From: an uncultured Acidobacteriota bacterium
Lineage (GTDB): Bacteria > Acidobacteriota > Terriglobia > Bryobacterales > Bryobacteraceae
Reading direction: 5' to 3'
DNA length: 43,857 bases
NCBI GenBank assembly: GCA_900696665.1
Contig: CAADGY010000232.1
Coordinates: 1-43,857 of the forward strand
Positions 16,407 to 24,876 of this stretch are shown here, in pieces; position 1 is the first letter of the stretch, and the number at the start of each line of letters is the position of its first letter. The translations under genes were made by a program, and so were the position numbers. The notes under the pieces were generated by a model, which did not search any database, was not told the DNA's origin, and saw only the letters and a program-made list of their open reading frames with translations.

Positions 16407-17339
16407 ATGAATGCTTCGGCCGGCGCGACGCCTGAAAACGGCGCGACGCCTGAAAACATGGACGGCGTAATCGTTGTCGACAAGCCGGAGGGCTGGACTT
16501 CGCACGACGCCGTGAATAAGCTGCGCCGTCTTGCAAAGACGAGAAGAGTGGGGCATTTGGGGACCCTGGACCCGCTCGCGACAGGTGTATTGCCGCTTGT
16601 CATCGGCCGCGCGACGCGGTTGGCGCGATTCTATCTATCGAGCGATAAGGAATACGAAGCTACCGTGCGCTTCGGCTTCTCGACGAACACATACGACCGT
16701 GAAGGCACGGCAACTTCGCTTGTGACCGAACCCATCATGCTGCGTGAGCAGATCGAGGCTCTACTGCCAAAATTCGAAGGCACAATCCCGCAGACTCCTC
16801 CGCCGGTTTCCGCCAAGAAAGTCGGTGGCGCTCCGGCATACAAGCTGGTGAGGAACAACATCGCCTTCGAGTTGAAACCGGTCGAGGTGACGATCCACTC
16901 CATCGAGCTGCTTGCTTGCGAAGAATCAACAGTGAAGATACGTGTTGCGTGTTCGGCGGGCACTTACATGCGGAGCCTGGCGCACGATTGGGGGCAGCTG
17001 CTCGGATGCGGTGCGCATCTCGCCGGACTGCGGCGTCTCTCCTCGTCGGGCTTCACGTTGAGCCAGGCGCTGGAACTGCGGCAACTCGAAGCACTGGCTC
17101 AGGACGGACGATTGAAGGAAGCCCTTATCCCAGCAGCCTGCCTGCTGCCGCATTTCCCCAGTGAAACTGTGGATGCGGTGACAGCGGTACAAATCCGGCA
17201 TGGCCGCGATTTTCGGGTTTCTCCCTTCCGAGTGCAGAAGGCATCGCGGTTTGTGAAGGCGATCTCTCCGGATGGACAATTGCTGGCCATTGGTGAGTTG
17301 ACATTGCCTCATGTTTACCATCCGGTTCTCGTATTCTGA
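16407..17339 (+). CDS. truB: tRNA pseudouridine-55 synthase
   Basis: TruB converts U55 of the T-loop of most tRNAs to pseudouridine. The N-terminal signature VIVVDKPEGWTSHDAV, the catalytic aspartate in HLGTLDPLATG (residue 38 counted from the inner ATG at 16458, 55 from 16407) and the AGTYMRSLAHDWG motif are all clear. Two starts are possible: ATG 16407, just after the aminopeptidase stop, or ATG 16458, which matches the usual family start. The 17 extra residues are encoded largely by an 18-bp tandem duplication and look dispensable. A short PUA-like C-terminal region is present. Confidence 0.93.
   Translation: MNASAGATPENGATPENMDGVIVVDKPEGWTSHDAVNKLRRLAKTRRVGHLGTLDPLATGVLPLVIGRATRLARFYLSSDKEYEATVRFGFSTNTYDREGTATSLVTEPIMLREQIEALLPKFEGTIPQTPPPVSAKKVGGAPAYKLVRNNIAFELKPVEVTIHSIELLACEESTVKIRVACSAGTYMRSLAHDWGQLLGCGAHLAGLRRLSSSGFTLSQALELRQLEALAQDGRLKEALIPAACLLPHFPSETVDAVTAVQIRHGRDFRVSPFRVQKASRFVKAISPDGQLLAIGELTLPHVYHPVLVF
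16422..16457 (+). repeat. 18-bp tandem duplication at the truB 5' end
   Basis: Two identical, directly adjacent copies of ggcgcgacgcctgaaaac (16422-16439 and 16440-16457) encode the repeated peptide GATPEN. They end exactly at the ATG (16458) that matches the normal TruB start, and so lie in a leader or N-terminal extension. Confidence 0.85.
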
Positions 17340-17398
17340 TTAATCAAAATTAACTCCTGCTTCACGCCGGCTTCATTGCGCCTTTCTATCCTGATGGA

Positions 17399-17779
17399 GT
17401 GTGCGGATCGAGATCCTCGTCATCTGTCTTCCTGGTATGTCTCTTAGCCCTATCAATGTGCGCCGGAAAAGAAGAGGACTTAGATGAACGGTCCGACATC
17501 TTGTTTTTCTCCGGAGTTGTCGTGGATATGGATTCTGCAAAGCTGTCCGTGGCCCGGACGGTTTTGGGGAAAGAACCAGAGATCCACGATTTTGTTCTTA
17601 ACAGCGACACGAGAGTAGAGGGCAAACTCGAAAAGAACGCCCGCGTAACGGTCGGGTTCAAGAACACCGCCGATGGGGATGTGGCGGTACAGGTGATCGT
17701 ACGAACCGCCAGGGCACATCAGCGTTCGACTTCACGCTCCGACCGCCGTTTGCTCACCCAGTCTGCCTTTACAATCTGA
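17399..17779 (+). CDS. Small exported protein, DUF5666-like
   Basis: This 126-aa product has a convincing signal peptide (SSVFLVCLLALSMCAG). A strand-rich segment follows (FFSGVVVDMDSAKLSVARTV, then HDFVLNSDTRVEG and ARVTVGFKN) that resembles the OB-fold-like DUF5666 pattern. Function is unknown. The start is GTG 17399, with GGAG overlapping it; no better start exists in frame. The last 20 codons overlap the 3' end of the convergent glmU gene, so the tail (residues beyond about 105, basic and serine-rich) may not belong to the conserved domain. Confidence 0.5.
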   Translation: MCGSRSSSSVFLVCLLALSMCAGKEEDLDERSDILFFSGVVVDMDSAKLSVARTVLGKEPEIHDFVLNSDTRVEGKLEKNARVTVGFKNTADGDVAVQVIVRTARAHQRSTSRSDRRLLTQSAFTI

Positions 17780-19116
17780 CGGCCGCGTCCCAGTGCCAGC
17801 GAATCTTCGGGGACCTTCTCTGTGATCACAGAGCCAGCGCCGATATAACTGTTGGCTCCAATCTCCAGCGGCGCAACCAGCGTCGAGTTGCTGCCCACAA
17901 ATGCGCCTGCGCCGATTCTTGTCGGGTGCTTATGAACCCCGTCATAGTTGCACGTGATCGTGCCGGCGCCGATATTCACACCAGGGCCGATTTCGGAATC
18001 TCCGAGGTAAGCGAGATGATTCGCCTTGCTGCCCGGCCCAATGCGGGTCTTTTTCAGTTCCACGAAATTTCCGATGTGGGCTCCAGCCTCCACGTAACTG
18101 CCTACGCGTAACCGCGAGTAGGGCCCAATGTGAGCGCCACTGCTGATGGTGGACAACTCCACCACCGAAAAGGGATGAATCGTCACCCCATCCGCTATTT
18201 GGGAATCGCGCACGATGGAGTGTGCTCCCACCGTGCAATCTTCTCCGATCTGAGTACTGCCCAGGATACGCGCGAAGGCTTCGATGACCGTGTCCGGTCC
18301 TACCGTGGCATCCAAATCGACAGTAACGGTCTCCGGTTTTTCGATGGTGACGCCGTCCAACATCAACTGCCTGACTTTACGCTCCCGAAAAATCCTGTCA
18401 ACCCCGGCAAGTTCGATCCTCGTGTTGATGCCTAGCACCTCGTTCGCATCGTCGAGATGCATGGCGTTAACCTTGTGGCCCGAGGCGTGGAAGATCTTCA
18501 CAATATCGGTGAGATAGTACTCGCGCGCCGGGTTGTCCGGCTGGATGGAAGAGATCGATTCCCACAACAGATCGGATCGAAAACAGTAAATGCCGGAATT
18601 GATTATGCGCACCTGAAGCTCCTCCGGCGTTGCTGCCTTCTGCTCGACGATGGCCTGTACACTGCCCCCGGCGTCAAGAAGCACCCGCCCGTAACCCGTC
18701 GGATCTTCCAGTGTCGTGGTAATGACGGTCGCCGCCGCGGACGACTGGCGTTGGCGTTCAATCAGCGCGCGTAACGTTTCCACCGACAGGAGCGGGCAGT
18801 CGCCATAAAGAACCAGCAGCAGGCCAGTGTGGCTTTCGAGCGCATCGCGGCACACCATGACCGCATGACCGGTTCCTTTCTGCTCCCGCTGATGTACGAA
18901 GCGGACCCTCCGGGGAGCCATCAGTTCTTCCACATCTTCGCGCTGATGTCCCACTACGACGGCCACCTGTTCGGGGGTGGTCAGTTCGAGCGCTGTTCCC
19001 ACCACATGATCAATCAGCGTGCGGCCTCCGGCACGATGCAGCACCTTGGCCCTCTTCGACTTCATTCGCGTGCCGAGTCCGGCGGCGAGTACTATCACTC
19101 TCAAATTCGTCAACAT
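17719..19116 (-). CDS. glmU: Bifunctional GlcN-1-P acetyltransferase / UDP-GlcNAc pyrophosphorylase
   Basis: GlmU makes UDP-N-acetylglucosamine, the precursor of peptidoglycan and lipid A. The N-terminal nucleotidyltransferase domain shows VLAAGLGTRMKSK (residues 9-21), GTGHAV and LYGDCPLL. The C-terminal half is a left-handed beta-helix with hexapeptide repeats and the segment GNFVELKKTRIGPGSKANH, typical of the acetyltransferase. At 465 aa it is full length. It starts nine bases after the YvcK-like gene and is probably in the same transcript. Both act on cell-wall precursor supply. Its 3' end overlaps the convergent DUF5666-like gene by 61 bases. Confidence 0.95.
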   Translation of the reverse strand: MLTNLRVIVLAAGLGTRMKSKRAKVLHRAGGRTLIDHVVGTALELTTPEQVAVVVGHQREDVEELMAPRRVRFVHQREQKGTGHAVMVCRDALESHTGLLLVLYGDCPLLSVETLRALIERQRQSSAAATVITTTLEDPTGYGRVLLDAGGSVQAIVEQKAATPEELQVRIINSGIYCFRSDLLWESISSIQPDNPAREYYLTDIVKIFHASGHKVNAMHLDDANEVLGINTRIELAGVDRIFRERKVRQLMLDGVTIEKPETVTVDLDATVGPDTVIEAFARILGSTQIGEDCTVGAHSIVRDSQIADGVTIHPFSVVELSTISSGAHIGPYSRLRVGSYVEAGAHIGNFVELKKTRIGPGSKANHLAYLGDSEIGPGVNIGAGTITCNYDGVHKHPTRIGAGAFVGSNSTLVAPLEIGANSYIGAGSVITEKVPEDSLALGRGRQIVKADWVSKRRSEREVER

Positions 19117-19125
19117 GTCGTGTAT

Positions 19126-20217
19126 TCAACGAAGCGGGTGTTTCTGCTGCAGTGCCAGCTTATTTCGCCTGCGCCGTCCAGCGGCCGCAAGTTCGACGGC
19201 AACAGCAGCAGTGGCGGCGGGGTCGTGGCGCACAATGGCTGGTTTGCCGGACACGGGAGCGAGCAGGTTTCTTCCGATTACAGTAATGCCCATTGCGCTC
19301 AAGCGATCCGGTTCAACTTCCACGGATTTCACCCGGGCTCTCGCATAGTGCCGCCTCTGTTGTTCGGCAATGGGATGGGTGTTGACCACCACGCAATCCA
19401 GTATCTTACGCCGCGCATGCCGATGGATCACATCGATATGGTCGGCCACAGTGAACCCTATAGTCTCACCTGGCTGCCACATCAGGTTGGCGATGTGCGC
19501 CTTGATCGCGGGGGATCGCTGGATAGCGCTCGGGATGCCCTGCACCAGCAGATTCGGGATAACGCTGGTGAATAACGATCCCGGACCCAACGTGATAAGG
19601 TCCGCTTCCTCGATGGCGCGAAGCGCCTCCTTGAGCGGTTTACATTTTTGAGGCTCGAGCACGATCCGCTCAATACGTGAGGTGCTGCGGCTGATCTGCG
19701 TCTCGCCCAGCACGGTAGATCCATCCTCTAGCGTTGCGCGAAGGACTACATTCTCGGCTGTCGACGGGTAGATACGGCCGACGCTCGCAAGAATGTCGGA
19801 GGAAAGTTTGATGGCCAACGGAAAGTCGCCGGTCAAATGGGTGAGCGCCGTGAGAAAGAGGTTTCCGAAGCTGTGCCCGCGCAGGCCATGCCCGCCCGGA
19901 AAGCGGTACTGGAACAGCCGGGACATCAGCGCTTCGTCCTCAGACAGCGCGACCATGCAATTACGGATATCGCCGGGCGGCAGTACGTCCAATTGGCGCC
20001 GGAGCCGCCCGGAACTGCCTCCGTCGTCGGTCACCGTTACAATCGCCGTAATTTCGAGCCTGGGCCTGCGGTTGTAGGGTGAACCGTTAGGGGATTCAAG
20101 CGCATGCGGCTTTAATCCGTGCAGGAGTGTGGATAAACCCGTGCCTCCACCGATGGCAACGATTTTAAGGGCGTTGCGGGTACGTTGGACAGAAGGTTTA
20201 ACAGAGGAGCCGGACAA
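19126..20217 (-). CDS. yvcK: YvcK/CofD-family putative gluconeogenesis factor
   Basis: YvcK proteins bind UDP-sugars and link carbon metabolism to peptidoglycan synthesis. The nucleotide-binding loop GGGTGLST (residues 23-30), VTDDGGSSGRLR, the PPGDIRNC segment and the LGPGSLFTSVIPNLL motif are characteristic. The start is TTG 20217, with AAGG about 11 bases upstream. The 363-aa protein has a slightly basic N-terminal extension. It is upstream of glmU and downstream of the zinc-ribbon gene on the same strand, and the pairing with glmU supports the cell-wall role. Confidence 0.88.
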   Translation of the reverse strand: MSGSSVKPSVQRTRNALKIVAIGGGTGLSTLLHGLKPHALESPNGSPYNRRPRLEITAIVTVTDDGGSSGRLRRQLDVLPPGDIRNCMVALSEDEALMSRLFQYRFPGGHGLRGHSFGNLFLTALTHLTGDFPLAIKLSSDILASVGRIYPSTAENVVLRATLEDGSTVLGETQISRSTSRIERIVLEPQKCKPLKEALRAIEEADLITLGPGSLFTSVIPNLLVQGIPSAIQRSPAIKAHIANLMWQPGETIGFTVADHIDVIHRHARRKILDCVVVNTHPIAEQQRRHYARARVKSVEVEPDRLSAMGITVIGRNLLAPVSGKPAIVRHDPAATAAVAVELAAAGRRRRNKLALQQKHPLR

Positions 20218-20314
20218 TCGTCAAATGCCTTATTTGTGCGCTCTTAGCTAGCTCCGTTCAGCACTGCCATGCTGCGGGCCACCAGTACAAATCTATGTTC
20301 GCACATCTAGGATT

Positions 20315-20461
20315 TCAGAGCGCTTGGTCGTCCTCTTCGCTCGCCGGAACCGGGTCGAGGTCATCGGCCTCAAACACCTGTCCGCACCCCAGGCACCGTA
20401 CGTAATCGACGCCGTCCCGCCTGGCAATTACCTCCGTTCGGCTGTGTTCGCAATTGGCCAT
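20315..20461 (-). CDS. Small zinc-ribbon protein (48 aa)
   Basis: This short gene gives MANCEHSRTEVIARRDGVDY, then VRCLGCGQVF, then an acidic tail (SEEDDQAL). The CxxH and CxxC pairs (Cys4, His7; Cys23, Cys26) form a plausible zinc-binding ribbon. A near-perfect sigma-70 promoter (20481-20508) points at it. It is followed on the same strand by yvcK after 97 bases and may share its transcript. Function is unknown; proteins of this size and pattern often act as protein- or nucleic-acid-binding accessories. Confidence 0.7.
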   Translation of the reverse strand: MANCEHSRTEVIARRDGVDYVRCLGCGQVFEADDLDPVPASEEDDQAL

Positions 20462-20480
20462 AACTCAAAAGAATAAACCT

Positions 20481-20508
20481 ATTCTAGTCAGGCGGAGACG
20501 CATGTCAA
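20481..20508 (-). promoter_or_regulatory. Strong sigma-70 promoter of the zinc-ribbon/yvcK/glmU run
   Basis: Read on the minus strand, a perfect TTGACA (20508-20503) and TAGAAT (20486-20481) are separated by 16 bases. The -10 ends 19 bases before the zinc-ribbon ATG. It is the best -35/-10 pair seen in the window. Confidence 0.75.
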
Positions 20509-20509
20509 G

Positions 20510-21502
20510 GCTCCCGTTTGGCCGACCCTTTCCAATCTTTTGATGCCGTACAGCATGCAGTACAACGTGACGATCGAGCATCAGCGTTGGGGCGCCGGTT
20601 TCCGCGCCTCCTATATCGGGACGAACAAGTGGAAAGGCGACTACAACTAGAACTACAATTCGCCCGTTCCGAATGACCGGCCCTTCATCGACAAACCGCG
20701 GCCGTTCCCGCAGTATCCCGGCATCAGCTACTTCACCAACGGCGCCGGACATCAATATAACGGGCTGACGGTCGAAGCCGAGCGTAGCTTCTCTCGCGGG
20801 CTGTACTTCCAAACGTCGTGGACCTGGGCGTGGGACATCTTCGATCTTGAACGCGGCCAGTCGTTGGAAAATCCGTTTGACCGCAGCCGCGAAGTGGCGG
20901 TATCCCAGGACATTCCGACGCACCGCTACAATCTCAACTTCATCTATGAACTTCCGGTCGGCCGCGGCCGTACGTTCCTTTCAGGCGCCTCGCGGCTGAC
21001 GAACCTGATTGTTGACGGGTGGGAAGTCAGCGGTATCTACAGCTACTTCTCCGGACAGTTCCTCACGCCTCAGTGGACTGGCCGGAATCCAACTAACAGC
21101 AGGACGCCGGCGAACGTTACAATCCGGCCCGATCTTCTACGGAATGCCAACCTGCCGTCAGACCGGCGCGGCGTGAATCAGTGGTTTGATCCGTCCGCGT
21201 TCGATGCTCCGGATGTGGGAAACTTCGGCACGTCGGCGAAGGGCGTCATCAAAGGCCCGGATGTGAATGTCTGGCATACCGGGTTCCACAAGAACTTCAT
21301 CTTTACGGAGAAGATGCGCCGGCGATTGGAGATGACGGCGACCAATTTCTTCAATCATCCAAACTGGAGCAACCCGGCGGTCAATATCAGCCAGGTGGCG
21401 AATGTCGGCGTCATCAGCTGCGTCGGAGGTGTAAACGGCTCCTCGACAGGTGACCAGCCGGGAGCGAGGTCGTTCCGCCTGGGCGTACGTTTCGAGTGGT
21501 AG
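20510..21502 (+). pseudogene. C-terminal remnant of an Oar-like TonB-dependent receptor
   Basis: About 330 codons of typical acidobacterial receptor C-terminal sequence are readable. The first part includes QYNVTIEHQRWGAGFRASYIG, one stroke of the barrel. Then come FPQYPGISYFTNGAGHQYNG, the THRYNLNFIYELPVG strand, and the closing RSFRLGVRFEW with a terminal aromatic, as in outer-membrane barrels. The carboxypeptidase-like domain, plug and most of the barrel are absent. An amber codon (20648-20650) interrupts the frame. The 5' break lies at the promoter of the divergent zinc-ribbon gene, so the remnant has no promoter of its own. It is probably a decayed gene left by a deletion. Confidence 0.8.
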
Positions 21503-21512
21503 GGGGCCTCGC

Positions 21513-22910
21513 TTAGGGCTCCTCGCCCGGTTCCAGTTTCCGCCAGCGGCCCGGTTCGGCGTCCGGCTGGGCCGCGGGCGGAGGATCCGCCGGCGCGGCG
21601 GCTTCGTCGATACGGCGCCAGCCTCCGCGAGGCGCGTGCATGTCCTGAGCGTTCGCGTTCGCGTGCGGGTGGCCGGTGCGTTCGGCATCCACCGTCACCG
21701 GTCCCCTCGCCGGCCTGGTTGAGGCTTCGCTGACGCCTCTCCGTCTCTTGAGACGCGGAGGTTCGCCATCTTCCGGTCCGGCCCGAGGATTATCCGGAAC
21801 TTGACTGATCAGGATTGGATCGGATGTGCCGGCTCCGCCCGGAGAAAGATAGGTGCGCCGGTATCGTACTTCCGCACCGGGGTAGCGCCGCCCGGCGGCG
21901 CTTGCCAGTTCAACCGTGATGTTGCGTTCCTGCCCGGGATGAGTCCCATCGGGCAAATAAAAGTGCAGGGCATACCGCTGCCGCATTCGGACCAGTGTAG
22001 TCTCGAACGCTTCAGCGTCGTCGACGCTCATTGCGTCTCCACCGGAAGAACGCGCAATCTCCGCGGTGCCCGCCGAAGTGGTTTGCGGTCCCAGAATTAC
22101 GGGACCCGTTCTACCGCCTCCTCCGTAGGGGCCGCGGCGCCGGCCGAAAATGATATCGCCTAAAGGACCGCCCATGGAACCTCCACCAGGCCATGTGCCG
22201 CCGCCGTGCGGCCCCGGATAACCGGAGCGGCGGCGCATGGCATCCGGCGCAAGGAGCGCGCTGAGCACCGCATCGGCTTCCGCCAGGGCACGGGAGACAC
22301 CCGCTTCATCGCGCCCGCGCTCGGTCCGGTCATCCGTGAGAATGACAATGGCGCGCCGCGCTTCCCGCCGCGCTTCCCGCCGCGCTTCTTTCGCAATGTA
22401 GCGGGATGCATCCATCAGAGCACGTGTAATGTCGGTGCCGCCATCGAAGCTTTCCTCGCGCACCACGGCGTCCAGGCCGCTCTGCACCTCCTGCCGGTTG
22501 GCACGGAACGGAAGACGGATTCGCGTCGAGCGGTCAAAAACCATGATGGCAACACGATCTCCGGTCAAGAGCACGGCCAGGGCCTGGTGTGCCGCGGATG
22601 CAATCCGCTCGACATGCGGACGCATACTCCCGCTGACATCGAGCAGCAGCAAAACGTCAACCGGCATTTCCTCGCTTTCGAAGTTCCGGATTTGCTGCGG
22701 TTGGCCTTCGTCCCGCAGAACAAAGTCTTCGGCGTGAAGGCCGGTAATGGCGCGGTTGTTGCGGTCGAGCACCTGTGCGTCTACCCGGACCAGCGCAACA
22801 TCGCTCCGAAAAACGACATTCTTATCGTGCGATGAGGCTTCCTCCGTGGCGCCGGGGACAAGGCCCACCGCACCGAAAAAGAAAATCAGGAGACAATATC
22901 CACGCCCCAT
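21513..22910 (-). CDS. Secreted VWFA-domain protein (acidobacterial VWFA-related type)
   Basis: This protein has a signal peptide (YCLLIFFFGAVGLVPGA) and an N-terminal beta segment with the AEDFVLRDEGQPQQI pattern. A von Willebrand A domain follows, with the MIDAS motif DVSGS at about residues 91-95. The C-terminal tail is long, low-complexity and rich in proline, glycine and arginine. The start is ATG 22910, five bases after a GGGAG ribosome site; TTG 22913 is an alternative. A 12-bp unit repeated three times encodes EARREARREARR inside the VWA domain. Family members are abundant in Acidobacteria and are thought to mediate metal-dependent adhesion; the partner is unknown. Confidence 0.85.
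   Translation of the reverse strand: MGRGYCLLIFFFGAVGLVPGATEEASSHDKNVVFRSDVALVRVDAQVLDRNNRAITGLHAEDFVLRDEGQPQQIRNFESEEMPVDVLLLLDVSGSMRPHVERIASAAHQALAVLLTGDRVAIMVFDRSTRIRLPFRANRQEVQSGLDAVVREESFDGGTDITRALMDASRYIAKEARREARREARRAIVILTDDRTERGRDEAGVSRALAEADAVLSALLAPDAMRRRSGYPGPHGGGTWPGGGSMGGPLGDIIFGRRRGPYGGGGRTGPVILGPQTTSAGTAEIARSSGGDAMSVDDAEAFETTLVRMRQRYALHFYLPDGTHPGQERNITVELASAAGRRYPGAEVRYRRTYLSPGGAGTSDPILISQVPDNPRAGPEDGEPPRLKRRRGVSEASTRPARGPVTVDAERTGHPHANANAQDMHAPRGGWRRIDEAAAPADPPPAAQPDAEPGRWRKLEPGEEP
22355..22390. repeat. Three 12-bp tandem units within the VWFA gene
   Basis: gccgcgcttccc occurs at 22355-22366 and 22367-22378. A third copy with two changed end bases follows at 22379-22390. Each unit encodes the tetrapeptide EARR on the minus strand, so unit gain or loss would keep the frame. 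Confidence 0.8.
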
Positions 22911-23085
22911 CAACGCTCCCTTCCGAGCCGGCCTGAACAGGGGAACGGGAAGGCACTGCTCGATATTGTGTACGCGGCCGGGAACGGTCTGGTTTCAACG
23001 GGACCGCTCCCTGGGGTCGCCCGGAAACCGAGCCGCGCTCGCCGGCAAGCGGCATTAGATAAGTCACCGTAATTCCGAATAGGAC

Positions 23086-23094
23086 TGCTAAGCT
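23086..23094 (+). promoter_or_regulatory. Extended -10 promoter (TGC-TAAGCT) of the SagB-type gene
   Basis: TGC followed by TAAGCT ends five bases before the ATG at 23100. No -35 and no ribosome site are visible, so the transcript would be leaderless or nearly so. Confidence 0.35.
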
Positions 23095-23099
23095 GAGTG

Positions 23100-24578
23100 A
23101 TGTGGCGGGAGTATCACCAAGCGACCAGGCACAGCGTCGAATCCCTCCGGCGTTCGCAGCACGTTCTTGACTGGAACAATATGCCGGATCCGTTCCGGCA
23201 CTACGAGGGCGTGCCGGTGCTGGACTTGCCTGCCGGCCCGCCCCCGCCCTCCATCCCGGCGCTACAGGTTCTGAGTGGTATCAAAGGGCAGGTTGAAACC
23301 ACAGAAGGTGCGCCGTTTCTGTCTCAACTGTTGTTCTATTCCGCCGCCATCAGCGCAGCCAAGATCGTTCCGTCCACCGGTTACAAATACGCGCTTCGCG
23401 TAAACCCGTCTTCCGGAAACCTGCATCCTACGGAGTTCCACTTCGTGACGCGGGGGCTCAAGAACTGGCCTGATGGACTCTACCACTACCGCGTCTCGTC
23501 TCACATGGCCGAGCAGCGTGCAACCGGGTTCTTCGAAATACCGGGCGAGCAGAATACCGTGCCGCTGCTGTTTGTGATGACCAGCATCGCGTGGCGCGAA
23601 GTATGGAAGTACGGCAACCGCGCGTATCGTTATTGCCTGCTTGACATCGGCCACGCCTGGCAGGCGTTGGCCGCGGCAGCTCTCGCCATTGGCTGCCAGG
23701 CTCATGCATTCGGCTGTTTCGCCGACGATGAAGTGTCCAGCCGTTGCGGCTTCGCCCAGGACGAATGGCCGATGCTGCTCATCGAATTACGCGGTGCGAT
23801 TCCGGCCGCTGAACCGGCTACCAGAACGCCGTCGTGGTTCGGCGGCGAGCCCAACCGGCTTTCTGAAAGAACCGGCTCATACCCCCTCATTGACAGCATT
23901 CATTCAGCTACGAAACGGTTGGTCGAGATGCCGGTGCAGGGCGGCCCGCCCGCCGGCGTAGTCCCGTCCGGCGGCGCCCGATTACCGGAACCCGCGGCGT
24001 CCGCTGCCGCGTTTGGAGATGTCGCGCGGCGGCGGCGTTCGGCTCTGGATTTCATCGGTGGAGAATCGTCGATGACGCTCAGTGAGTTGTCTGCCATTCT
24101 TCAGGCCGCCAGCGGTTCGCTCGCCAGCGACTTCAGCTCCGGCTCTTTCCTCCGGATGTACCTTTATGTGCACCGCGTCGAAGGTCTCGAGCCGGGCCTG
24201 TACCGGTACTGGCCCGGTGAATCGGCGGTCGAGCGAATCCGCTCCGGCGATCAGCGTGTGGCGGCCGCGGGGCTCAGCCTGGGACAGGATCTCGCCGGAA
24301 ACGCCTGTGTGGCGCTTTCAATTACCGGCGATCTCGAGCGCGCTGCCCGCCTCCATGGCGACCGCGGATACCGCTACGTGCATTTCGAGGCGGGCGCCGT
24401 GGGTCACAGGATGTATCTGGCCGCCGGAGCACTGGGACTCGGGGCGACGGGCATCGGGGCGTTTTTCGACGAACGCGCACATCAATACCTTGAGCTTGAA
24501 ACCGGAGAAGGCCAGGTCGTCTATCATTTTGCGATCGGCTACCCAGTGCCCGATCCAAGACTCTCGGCTGTAGACTAA
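23100..24578 (+). CDS. Tandem-domain SagB/ThcOx-type nitroreductase-fold oxidoreductase
   Basis: Two nitroreductase-like FMN domains lie in tandem. The first spans about residues 55-265 (YALRVNPSSGNLHPTEFHF, then LLDIGHAWQALAAAALAIG). The second spans about residues 305-485 (RRRSALDFIGG, LYVHRVEGLEPGLYRYW, and AGAVGHRMYLAAGALGLGATGIGAFFD). SagB-type enzymes oxidise azoline rings in peptide natural products, but stand-alone tandem forms of unknown role are also common. No YcaO cyclodehydratase or precursor peptide gene is in the window. The start may be GTG 23097 or ATG 23100. The next gene, a PCP_red-like protein, follows after about 20 bases with its own extended -10. Confidence 0.83.
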   Translation: MWREYHQATRHSVESLRRSQHVLDWNNMPDPFRHYEGVPVLDLPAGPPPPSIPALQVLSGIKGQVETTEGAPFLSQLLFYSAAISAAKIVPSTGYKYALRVNPSSGNLHPTEFHFVTRGLKNWPDGLYHYRVSSHMAEQRATGFFEIPGEQNTVPLLFVMTSIAWREVWKYGNRAYRYCLLDIGHAWQALAAAALAIGCQAHAFGCFADDEVSSRCGFAQDEWPMLLIELRGAIPAAEPATRTPSWFGGEPNRLSERTGSYPLIDSIHSATKRLVEMPVQGGPPAGVVPSGGARLPEPAASAAAFGDVARRRRSALDFIGGESSMTLSELSAILQAASGSLASDFSSGSFLRMYLYVHRVEGLEPGLYRYWPGESAVERIRSGDQRVAAAGLSLGQDLAGNACVALSITGDLERAARLHGDRGYRYVHFEAGAVGHRMYLAAGALGLGATGIGAFFDERAHQYLELETGEGQVVYHFAIGYPVPDPRLSAVD

Positions 24579-24582
24579 GTCC

Positions 24583-24591
24583 TGCTAAGAT
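24583..24591 (+). promoter_or_regulatory. Extended -10 promoter (TGC-TAAGAT) of the PCP_red-like gene
   Basis: TGC followed by TAAGAT ends eight bases before the GTG at 24600. It is very similar in sequence and placement to the box before the preceding gene (TGC-TAAGCT at 23086-23094), suggesting that both genes use the same type of promoter. Confidence 0.4.
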
Positions 24592-24599
24592 AGCGAACT

Positions 24600-24860
24600 G
24601 TGAACTGGAATGACGCCGCTGAAGAGCTTTTGAATAGCATCCTGCTGCGCACTCCACGGCCTGTACGGGAGACCACCGGACAGGATATCCGGCGCACAGC
24701 GGAGCAGATGGCAGAGGAAGAGAGCAAGCAGCGTGTAGGAGTGGAGACAGTCATCGCTGCGTGGATCGAAAAGACGCCCGAGGCGCTTCGCTCCACCCTT
24801 CCGCAGCAAATCGAGAGCCTTGGTCTGGATCTGTCGGAATACGAGCACTTGCTCAGGTGA
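24600..24860 (+). CDS. PCP_red-like small protein (86 aa)
   Basis: This small helical protein has the pattern W-x3-A-x3-L, then RPVRETTGQDIRRTAEQMAEE, then VGVETVIAAWIEKTP. It matches my memory of the PCP_red domain found at the C terminus of protochlorophyllide reductase subunit B and as free-standing proteins. No cysteines are present. The GTG start is placed by the promoter and by the W near the N terminus. It sits between a flavin oxidoreductase and a DUF362 protein, which hints at a redox role, but this is inference. Confidence 0.5.
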   Translation: MNWNDAAEELLNSILLRTPRPVRETTGQDIRRTAEQMAEEESKQRVGVETVIAAWIEKTPEALRSTLPQQIESLGLDLSEYEHLLR

Positions 24861-24876
24861 TTCTGGGAAGAAAAAC

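Noticed and set aside
23100-24578. Azole/lanthipeptide biosynthetic cluster suggested by the SagB-type gene
   Set aside because: No YcaO, precursor peptide, leader peptidase or dedicated transporter is nearby, so a RiPP cluster is not supported.
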